Below are positions 6,766-12,227 of a DNA stretch of 12,227 bases, piece after piece. Under the pieces are notes generated by a model. The model was not told the DNA's origin and did no database searches. It worked only from the letters and a program-made list of their open reading frames with translations. The translations under genes were made by a program, and so were the position numbers. How positions within the stretch are numbered: position 1 is the stretch's first letter; each line of letters opens with the position of its first letter. Where the stretch lies: assembly GCA_023659785.1 (NCBI GenBank), contig JAGXOR010000031.1, positions 1 to 12,227 on the forward strand, given 5' to 3'. Source of the stretch: Methanomicrobia archaeon LH_S13. GTDB taxonomy: Archaea > Halobacteriota > Syntropharchaeia > Alkanophagales > Methanospirareceae.

Positions 6766-8705
6766 AGTCCCAGCCCCCATAATGACTCTACTATAAGAAA
6801 CACCATCACAAGACCAAGCACAATTTTAACGTAACTCTTGAGGTATCCGGTTTGAATAGCCCTGATTCCTTTTGATATTATACCAAACAAACCCGGTATT
6901 ACCCGGGTATTGAAAAATCCGTCAATACCGCGGTTTCCATAGTTCTGGACAATACGAGAGATAAAGAAGCCTGTTTTCGGCATGATATAATCGTTAAGGA
7001 AGGGTAGATACATCCGGTCGTTGAAGAAAGTACCCGGCACCCGGGAAAAGACTTTTAATCTCGGTACGTACACGGCGATTACATAGGCAATTAATGCACC
7101 CGCGCCCACCGCAAACGACACAGATGCGTATCCCGCGTCTACAAACCCCTTTGTCTCCGCGTTTGTAAAAATAAGATAAAGCAAAATGAAGAGCACTGAG
7201 ACCATCATCGTATAGCCGAGTTTCATCAACCCGCCGCCTTCTAAATGCTCATGCTCCGGTTTCTCACCCCTTACAAAATTAAGACTTAGGAATCTCGCCA
7301 TAATCGCGGAATAAATCAGTGAAGTGAGAATTAGAAGGATAATCGGGAGGAGCATGTGGTGTTCATGCCACAGAATCTCCATACTCTTATCCATTGCTGA
7401 TTTCACCCAGTAAGCGGTAAGAGGCGGTATACCCACGAGGAAGGTTGTAGCAATGATAGTAACAATAAAAGGAATTTTCATTCGCTTCCCGAACTCGAAA
7501 CCGCCGCAGGAGAACCTGCTGTGCGTGGCATGGATTAAATGACCGGATACGAGGAATAAACTCGCTTTTGCAAATGCATGCACCGCCATGTACCAGAAAG
7601 CAACGAGCAGAGCTAAATTTATGCCTGCTATTTCCTCGTGAATCCAGAAAGAAGCGGCACCCACAGCAAACATCAGACCAATGCTCGACATTGTAGAGGC
7701 AGCGAGCAAGACCTTCCTCTCCAGCATCCCGGAGCCCGCAAGTGCACCATACAGGCCAGATATTAACCCTATGAACAGTGCAATGATATATACAATTTCA
7801 AGTCCTGGAACATGATGCAATTCCCAGGGTTTTATGTACCAGCTAATCTTGATGAATACAAAAGCACCAGCTGCTACCATGGTCGCTGAGTGAAGAAGTG
7901 CGCTAACAGTTGTAGGACCGGTCATCGCAGTCATTAGCCACTCAGAAAACGGCACTTGCGCAGACTTGGTGAACAGACCCATAAGGAAACAAACGAGTAG
8001 GATTATTGTTCCAGCAGCACCGATATTTAAGAAGAGTGTTTCCCAATTGATCTCCGATATGTTGAGATTGCCTGCGAGTACCCAAATCGCCGCGATTGCT
8101 AAAAACATGGGTACATCGCCAAATCTTATCGTTGAGATTGCCCGCCAGCCGCCAAAGCTCGGTGGCCAGCTCAGTTCCAGCGGTCCTACTTTCCTTTTGG
8201 GCACGCCAACGTATGCAATTTCGTCATCATCACGGAACCAGTGCCCGATTAAACCCCATGAAGCTGCTCCAAGTCCTTCCCAGCCCACAAACAGCAGGAA
8301 CAGATTGTCACTGTACACAACGAGCAGCATTGACGCCGTGAACAGATTAAAGAAGAACCAGTACCACGAGGGTCGGTAATCTCCCTTCATATAATCCAAG
8401 CCGTAAATAGCGATGAAAAAGGCTATAACTGCGGTTATAACGCCCATATAACAGCTCAAATAATCAGTAATGAGCACGAAGTTTATCCCAAGGTCGGGAA
8501 TCCACGTGTAGGCATATTGCTGATTTTCTGGGAAGGAGGTAAAGATATAAAGGCTCATCAGCACTGAGATGAAAATACCGAACACAGAAAGATAAGGCAG
8601 TTTCTCCGTCCATTTATCACTCTTGTACACTAAAGCAATGGGAATACTGCTAAGCACGGGGGCTAAAAAAAGCAGCAGGAAAACTAACCAGTCATCAATT
8701 ATCAT
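6762..8705 (-). CDS. fpoL: F420H2 dehydrogenase antiporter-like subunit L (NuoL/ND5 homologue)
   Basis: The distal antiporter-like pump subunit, 647 residues, with the NuoL-specific long C terminus: an amphipathic lateral helix and the closing anchor (NRGIDGFFNTRVIP, then IQTGYLKSYVKIV). The canonical charged chain is intact: E143 in FVGWEGLGAASW (TM5), K247 in GLFTKSAQVPFSEW (TM7), H272 in SALLHSATMV (TM8) and K435 in PPLTAYWVKSAM (TM12). Between TM5 and TM6 it has a longer hydrophilic loop (about 158-190, including GVPKRKVGPLELSWPPSFGG) than most NuoL proteins, in which AxKAFxxNRxGD follows quickly. Here that anchor is AISTIRFGD. Start ATG 8705-8703 overlaps the fpoM stop as ATGA, and the stop overlaps fpoN in the same way. 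Confidence 0.95.
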   Translation of the reverse strand: MIIDDWLVFLLLFLAPVLSSIPIALVYKSDKWTEKLPYLSVFGIFISVLMSLYIFTSFPENQQYAYTWIPDLGINFVLITDYLSCYMGVITAVIAFFIAIYGLDYMKGDYRPSWYWFFFNLFTASMLLVVYSDNLFLLFVGWEGLGAASWGLIGHWFRDDDEIAYVGVPKRKVGPLELSWPPSFGGWRAISTIRFGDVPMFLAIAAIWVLAGNLNISEINWETLFLNIGAAGTIILLVCFLMGLFTKSAQVPFSEWLMTAMTGPTTVSALLHSATMVAAGAFVFIKISWYIKPWELHHVPGLEIVYIIALFIGLISGLYGALAGSGMLERKVLLAASTMSSIGLMFAVGAASFWIHEEIAGINLALLVAFWYMAVHAFAKASLFLVSGHLIHATHSRFSCGGFEFGKRMKIPFIVTIIATTFLVGIPPLTAYWVKSAMDKSMEILWHEHHMLLPIILLILTSLIYSAIMARFLSLNFVRGEKPEHEHLEGGGLMKLGYTMMVSVLFILLYLIFTNAETKGFVDAGYASVSFAVGAGALIAYVIAVYVPRLKVFSRVPGTFFNDRMYLPFLNDYIMPKTGFFISRIVQNYGNRGIDGFFNTRVIPGLFGIISKGIRAIQTGYLKSYVKIVLGLVMVFLIVESLWGLGL

Positions 8706-10186
8706 GGCATAGCACCCCCTAACCCCAAACCTGTAATCGCGTTAAGCCCCTGAATTAACGCCGTTGACAGTGGCGGGAACAATAACAGCACGGAAACAAT
8801 GCCGATGATAAAGAGAGGAACATAAAAGTACCTACTTATCTCCAGCCTTTTCGTATCCTTCGGCTTACCATAGAACACTTTCCTTATCGTCCAGAAGCCA
8901 TACCAAACCGAGAGGATGAACATGAAAATCACTGCCAGGATGATTGGTAAACTCCCTGTCCAGCCAAGGAAAGAGGGAGATTCGGGTCTGAGGAAAGTAT
9001 CCACAACACCTCTTAATATGAAAAACTCGCCAAGCATGCCCACTGTCAGTATCCCTCCAAGGTTCAGGAATCCAACCACAGCGGCATTGGAAATCGCGGG
9101 AATGGACTCGTGCAAACCGCCCATCTTTGTGAGGTCTCGCAGACCATGATGAACCGTGATGATCCCACCTGCGGATGCGAACAAGATTGACTTACCGAAC
9201 GCATGCGACATATATTGAATGACTACCGCTATAAGCCCGAAAGGTCCGAGACAGAGTGCTACCAGCATATACCCCATCTGCGATACCGTGGAATAAGCCA
9301 GCAGCCGCTTGAAATCCGTCTGCTTGAAGACCGAGAAACCCGCGTAAATACTTGAAAATATCGCATAGCAGAGTATGGGCATTCGATATGTTTCAATAAA
9401 CGAATAATCAATAAGAGCAATTCTCAGCAAAACATATCCCGCCAGACCCACGGTTAACGGGCTTAGCAGCGCACTGACCGGTGTGGGTGCCTCAGCATGT
9501 GCCCACGGAAGCCATACGTGCGGACCTAGAACAGGCAGCTCGATTATCATTCCTGCGAAGATGAACGCCCACGCGACAATGCTCACTTTTCCTCCCTGCA
9601 TCAACACGACCAGCGCAAGCGAGTTGTTTTCAAACGCGAGTATCACAATGCCTGCAAGCACAAGAACGCCCGCAACGGCACACCAGACGAAGTACAGCAG
9701 TCCCACCCACTTCCGGTTGCCATAGCCATAGCTGTAAATAAGGAGGAAAGCAGTAATGAGTGTGAGTTCCAGGAAAACGTACAAGAGGACGAGATTGCCG
9801 CTGTAAACCAACCACAACATAGAAGCCGCATAGAGGTTGTACAAGAATATATATTTCCGGAATTCGCTCTCGGCATTCCGCTCCATCTCCTCAAACCGGT
9901 GTTTCATGTAGGGCAGTGCAAACAGCGCAACCATCGCGGAAACGATGCAAATGGTGAGTCCAAACGCATGCGAGATGAAATCGAAATTGAGGTAAAATTC
10001 ACCGATGGGTGGAGAGAAACTCGCCAGGTGAACCTTCCCCAGGCAGCCTCCGAATAGACCATAGAGTATAGCAAAGAAGGGGAGCAAAAAGGCAAAAGAG
10101 GAGAGATAAGTTGCTTTCTTTGGCGATAGAAGAGGCGCTATTACTACTGCAATCAAAGGCAAAAGCAAGAAGTAAGCTAAAGTCAT
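8702..10186 (-). CDS. fpoM: F420H2 dehydrogenase antiporter-like subunit M (NuoM/ND4 homologue)
   Basis: The middle antiporter-like subunit of the membrane arm, 494 residues and about 14 helices, close to family length. E140 in LLYVFLELTLITAFLLIY is the TM5 Glu, FKRLLAYSTVSQMGYMLVAL is the conserved family block, and E387 in GMLGEFFIL is the TM12 Glu of the M type. The TM7 block, usually FAxKxPxxPFHxWLPxAHxEAP, reads MIIELPVLGPHVWLPWAHAE: the Lys is Glu (E216). The TM8 Lys (LLKLGxYG) aligns with G247 in SALLSPLTVGLAGY. Start ATG 10186-10184 lies three bases after the fpoK stop. It fits the Archaeoglobus-like order J-K-M-L-N. Identity is firm; how the altered charge chain conducts protons is open. 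Confidence 0.94.
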   Translation of the reverse strand: MTLAYFLLLPLIAVVIAPLLSPKKATYLSSFAFLLPFFAILYGLFGGCLGKVHLASFSPPIGEFYLNFDFISHAFGLTICIVSAMVALFALPYMKHRFEEMERNAESEFRKYIFLYNLYAASMLWLVYSGNLVLLYVFLELTLITAFLLIYSYGYGNRKWVGLLYFVWCAVAGVLVLAGIVILAFENNSLALVVLMQGGKVSIVAWAFIFAGMIIELPVLGPHVWLPWAHAEAPTPVSALLSPLTVGLAGYVLLRIALIDYSFIETYRMPILCYAIFSSIYAGFSVFKQTDFKRLLAYSTVSQMGYMLVALCLGPFGLIAVVIQYMSHAFGKSILFASAGGIITVHHGLRDLTKMGGLHESIPAISNAAVVGFLNLGGILTVGMLGEFFILRGVVDTFLRPESPSFLGWTGSLPIILAVIFMFILSVWYGFWTIRKVFYGKPKDTKRLEISRYFYVPLFIIGIVSVLLLFPPLSTALIQGLNAITGLGLGGAMP

Positions 10187-10189
10187 ACT

Positions 10190-10498
10190 TTATTTATCGC
10201 CTCCTATGGTAACGGAACTTGTGTAGATGCTCTTTTTCTGCCTGTCCAGCGTTACGATAGCATAGATAAGAACTAAAAGTTCGCCGCTGCTCGTGAAAAT
10301 CGTGATGATTGCGATACCAAATGCGGCATTACTAATGGCGGAGAAAAGGGGGAGAAGGGACATGAATACGGCACCAAACATCAGCTCCAGCGATATAAGA
10401 AGTCTAATCAAATCTTTACACGAAATCGCGATGAAGTATCCTACGAGTAAGATTGCGAAGGACGTTACATAAATTATTGATAAATCTATTGCTTGCAT
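10190..10498 (-). CDS. fpoK: F420H2 dehydrogenase membrane subunit K (NuoK/ND4L homologue)
   Basis: Small three-helix subunit (102 residues) of the membrane arm next to J and N. The two helix glutamates that matter in NuoK are both present: E38 in LLISLELMFGAV and E73 in SSGELLVLIYAIV. The start of helix 2 (CKDLIRLLISLELM) follows the family pattern of a short polar loop, then Leu-Glu-Leu-Met. The C-terminal tail (DRQKKSIYTSS) is polar and cytoplasmic. The ATG at 10498-10496 directly follows the fpoJ TGA with no spacer, so translation is probably coupled. Confidence 0.93.
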   Translation of the reverse strand: MQAIDLSIIYVTSFAILLVGYFIAISCKDLIRLLISLELMFGAVFMSLLPLFSAISNAAFGIAIITIFTSSGELLVLIYAIVTLDRQKKSIYTSSVTIGGDK

Positions 10499-10975
10499 TC
10501 AGCTTCTCCCCCCTTCTCCTTCTTTAATCCCCATTTTTAAAACTGATAACAGCAATAGAACCATGAGCGAAGCAAGGAATATGATGAGCAAGAGGTATTC
10601 AGGCGTGATAAATCCCTGAAGCGCAAATTGAATCTTTTCGAGGGGAGCGAGCTGGGCGGCATAAACGTAAACCGCAAGAACAAAAGCGGTTATAACCACT
10701 GGCAGCGCCCACAGCCACGAAATCTTCCGCCCGGGGGCAAATCGGTACGTTGCTGCAAGCGCCACTGTTACCATACCCAGCGCACCTACAAAAATGAACA
10801 CGATTAAGACGAAAACCGGTTGGATGTCAAAAAGGGCATAAATGACTGCTACCATAACCAGGGTTAGGGACATAAACATAGAAGCATAGAAGTTATCGCG
10901 GGTGAGCAAGACTGCTAAAGAGGATAACACGGCTGTACATGCAAGAGCAGATAGCAGTAACATTTCAATACTCAT
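10499..10975 (-). CDS. fpoJ: F420H2 dehydrogenase membrane subunit J (NuoJ/ND6 homologue)
   Basis: Membrane subunit of 158 residues and five helices, a single full-length protein, unlike the split J genes of Methanosarcina. TRDNFYASMFMSLTLVMVAV corresponds to the family's RNPxxAxxxL opening. IVFIFVGALGMVTVALAATY corresponds to the TM3 segment (QxxVYVGAVMVLFLFV in bacteria), where a pi-bulge forms in known structures. After a Pro/Gly loop (FAPGRKISW) come the last two helices and a charged tail. Start is ATG 10975-10973, with a modest AAAGGTTGA site upstream, 23 bases after the preceding gene. It is the first recognisable complex subunit of the operon, as in Archaeoglobus fqoJ. Confidence 0.92.
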   Translation of the reverse strand: MSIEMLLLSALACTAVLSSLAVLLTRDNFYASMFMSLTLVMVAVIYALFDIQPVFVLIVFIFVGALGMVTVALAATYRFAPGRKISWLWALPVVITAFVLAVYVYAAQLAPLEKIQFALQGFITPEYLLLIIFLASLMVLLLLSVLKMGIKEGEGGRS

Positions 10976-10998
10976 GGATTCAACCTTTCGCGCAATAG

Positions 10999-11658
10999 TT
11001 AAAAAGACTTTCGGTTTTTTCCTGATATTTTTCTCCTCACTTCCTCCTCCAGGTCAAAGTCATCAAATACCAAAAGCCTCTTCAAATACCACGAGCAAGG
11101 CGCCTTTTTCTCCTTTAACTCTGATTCCGCGAGGATTGCCTTTATTAACGTAAAGTCCAAATCCTCTCCTTCTTCCCTTTTACTCTTTACCCACAGATCA
11201 AAGCTCTCATATCGCTTGGATGCAATAAGAGTCATAAAATAATGCTTGTAGTTATGAAGTTCCCATTCCTCCACTTCCATGTTCATTCGAGAGAACTCCG
11301 CAGGATGCGTCAACCGAAGTTCATCGGGATACACCACGGGCTCGTAATTTATACTCGTCCTGAGAAAACCACCCGTGTCCCTTGCCATCACCTCATATCT
11401 TTTTGTGTCGCCTTCGTGCGCGATAAGTGCGGAATAAAAAGGTTTGTCGTCGGCAGAGCCTCTAAAATTCGATACTACCTCAAATGGTATCGTTTCCCTT
11501 GTTATGAGTCCTGAGTCAGTAAAGATTTTATGAACTGTATCTGGGCTTTCGCTTACTGTTATCTCTTTCTCCACAGCTATCGTATATAGAGGACGCTCAG
11601 AAGAGCCGTAGTTCTTCAATTCCTTCACCCTTACGCTTTTTTGTTTTACTGCGAGCAT
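10999..11658 (-). CDS. Unrecognised soluble protein, first gene of the fpo operon
   Basis: 219 residues, charged throughout, with no signal peptide, membrane helix or Cys cluster (one Cys, in APCSWYLKRLL). The N-terminal part (about 1-110) is beta-rich, with alternating segments such as RPLYTIAVEKEITVSESP and IPFEVVSNFRG. The C-terminal part (about 130-219) looks helical and very charged (WVKSKREEGEDLDF, DDFDLEEEVRRKISGKN). I do not recognise the family. It starts at ATG 11658-11656 with GTGA just upstream, is the most upstream gene in this direction, and ends 23 bases before fpoJ, so it is probably on the same transcript. Being first next to a palindrome, it could be a regulator or an assembly factor, but no DNA-binding motif is visible; that is speculation. 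Confidence 0.82.
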   Translation of the reverse strand: MLAVKQKSVRVKELKNYGSSERPLYTIAVEKEITVSESPDTVHKIFTDSGLITRETIPFEVVSNFRGSADDKPFYSALIAHEGDTKRYEVMARDTGGFLRTSINYEPVVYPDELRLTHPAEFSRMNMEVEEWELHNYKHYFMTLIASKRYESFDLWVKSKREEGEDLDFTLIKAILAESELKEKKAPCSWYLKRLLVFDDFDLEEEVRRKISGKNRKSF

Positions 11659-11677
11659 TTTTTCTTCACTTATACAA

Positions 11678-11708
11678 GAAAAAATAAATTAAGAAGAAGA
11701 TAAAAAAG
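11678..11708 (-). promoter_or_regulatory. Candidate promoter of the fpo operon
   Basis: The minus strand here is nearly all A/T and contains two TATA-box-like stretches, CTTTTTTATC (11708-11699) and AATTTATTT (11690-11682), about 45 and 25 bases before the first ATG (11658). The first would give a leader of about 20 bases, the second a nearly leaderless mRNA. Neither is a perfect archaeal TTTATATA, and no clear BRE is seen, so this is a position-based guess. Confidence 0.3.
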
Positions 11709-11726
11709 CGAATATTCGAATATTCG
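11709..11726. repeat. Perfect 18-bp palindrome (CGAATATTCGAATATTCG)
   Basis: The sequence equals its own reverse complement over 18 bases and is built from overlapping copies of CGAATATTCG. It lies directly upstream of the candidate fpo promoter, 50 bases from the first ATG of the operon, and 9 bases before the first possible start of the right-end gene. Its position between diverging genes is what an operator would have, but a remnant of a transposon end is also possible. The sequence fact is certain; the function is not. Confidence 0.6.
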
Positions 11727-11734
11727 GACGGATA

Positions 11735-12162
11735 GTGAAGTATATCACGGATCACCCCCGCTCCACACTCAAAGACGTAGCGCGGTATCGCGGTATCTCA
11801 AGGAAGAATACAAGCTTGAGGTGTCAGTGAAGACGATAGAGCGTGAATTGGAGGAATATGACCTCTCTGACCTGTACAAGCTGGTCAGGAAAAAGGAAAA
11901 GAGGACTGTTCACGTGAATTATGCCGGAGGCTGGCTTTTAGCTCCTTTTATTGCTGATATGGTGAATAAAATCAGGCAGGCTTATGATGGATTACCTGGA
12001 AGCGTTGAAGCCAGCCTGACACTGTTCTTTTTATCAGTTTTCGGCATAGAGAGACCTTTTCATTTAGAAGATCTCTCAGACCCAGGATTTGCCGCCCTAA
12101 CCGGGAGAAACGGTGTTTTAACTTATACCTCAAGAAGTCTCCCTCCGAGAGGTGGGAGATGA
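11735..12162 (+). pseudogene. Transposase-like gene remnant, frameshifted and truncated
   Basis: The longest intact frame starts at GTG 11821 and gives 113 residues. The bases before it encode the missing N terminus in another frame: from GTG 11735 one reads VKYITDHPRSTLKDVARY. Removing one copy of an 8-bp tandem duplication at 11781-11796 joins the two frames into DVARYLKEEYKLEVSVKTIE, a convincing winged-helix-like DNA-binding segment. Then come VHVNYAGGWLLAPFIADMVN and EASLTLFFLSVFGIERPFHL, then DPGFAALTGRNGVLTYTS. This resembles the region before the DDE core in a group of archaeal and bacterial transposases (family pattern recalled, not searched). No catalytic core follows: the frame ends in SLPPRGGR at a terminator-like hairpin. 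It is most likely a dead insertion-sequence fragment. Family assignment is moderate; the frameshift is well supported. Confidence 0.6.
11781..11796. repeat. 8-bp tandem duplication causing a frameshift
   Basis: CGCGGTAT occurs twice in direct succession (11781-11788 and 11789-11796). Eight bases is not a multiple of three, so the duplication breaks the frame of the transposase-like gene. Deleting one copy restores a continuous and sensible protein across the junction (ARYLKEEYK). Confidence 0.85.
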
Positions 12163-12177
12163 ATTGGTTTTTTTTTT
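12138..12177 (+). terminator. Hairpin with GAGA loop followed by T10
   Basis: TCTCCCTCC (12138-12146) pairs with GGTGGGAGA (12151-12159), eight pairs with one T-T mismatch, closed by a GAGA tetraloop of the GNRA type. Eight bases later comes a run of ten T (12168-12177). This is a good intrinsic-terminator shape on the plus strand. It overlaps the last codons of the right-end frame, which suggests that those codons are not true protein-coding sequence but sequence beyond a truncation point. Confidence 0.55.
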
Positions 12178-12227
12178 CTATCTTTTCTACTCTATAAAAA
12201 ACATCATTGAGATTATCGAAAAGCTTA

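Noticed and set aside
6763..6780. FpoN start at ATG 6780
   Set aside because: Possible, but the ATG at 6765 forms the ATGA overlap with the fpoL stop that is also used at M/L and H/I. Only five residues are affected.
11709..11726. Binding site for the methanogen redox regulator MsvR
   Set aside because: That site has TTCG and CGAA half-sites facing each other across a spacer of about nine bases. Here the order and spacing differ.
11659..12227. Complete insertion sequence with terminal inverted repeats
   Set aside because: I compared the left (about 11690-11735) and right (12178-12227) flanks and saw no matching inverted ends. The catalytic core is missing, so only a remnant is supported.

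Overview
The window carries one long minus-strand operon for a complex I-like F420H2 dehydrogenase (Fpo/Fqo type), flanked by the 3' end of an unrelated convergent gene (bases 3-200) and by a broken transposase-like gene at the right end. The organism is almost certainly an archaeon of the Archaeoglobus/methanogen/ANME side of the Euryarchaeota. The subunits are of the Fpo/Fqo kind, there are no NADH-module genes (nuoE, nuoF, nuoG), ribosome binding sites are archaeal (GGTGAT, AGGAG), some starts are GTG, and the gene order is that of the Archaeoglobus fqo cluster. An uncultured ANME-1-like or Syntrophoarchaeum-like archaeon would fit, but that placement is inference.

Read in the direction of transcription (right to left), the operon is: a soluble protein of unknown function (11658-10999), fpoJ, fpoK, fpoM, fpoL, fpoN, fpoA, a Yip1-family membrane protein, a fused fpoB-C-D gene, fpoH and fpoI. 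Genes overlap by ATGA (M/L, L/N, H/I), abut exactly (J/K), or lie 3-40 bases apart, so they are probably one transcript with translational coupling. J, K, M, L, N, A and H build the proton-pumping membrane arm. B, C, D and I build the hydrophilic connecting arm that carries electrons through Fe-S clusters to a membrane quinone or methanophenazine. The F420H2-oxidising subunit FpoF/FqoF and FpoO are not in the window; the end of fpoI lies 7 bases from a convergent gene.

Unusual points are: (i) B, C and D are one 797-residue polypeptide joined by two low-complexity linkers; (ii) FpoI has four [4Fe-4S] motifs instead of two because of an extra C-terminal ferredoxin domain; (iii) a Yip1 protein sits between fpoA and fpoBCD; (iv) in both FpoM and FpoN the central TM7 lysine of the antiporter fold is replaced by glutamate, with further changes in TM5 or TM8, whereas FpoL keeps the canonical residues; (v) acidic residues usually conserved in FpoA and FpoD are replaced; (vi) an unrecognised gene leads the operon.

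Between the operon and the right-end gene lie an A/T-rich promoter-like stretch and a perfect 18-bp palindrome. The right-end gene (about 11735-12162, plus strand) is a transposase-like fragment. It is frameshifted by an 8-bp tandem duplication, truncated before any catalytic core, and followed by a hairpin plus T10 that looks like a terminator. Bases 12178-12227 show nothing I can identify. No tRNA, rRNA or CRISPR array was seen.
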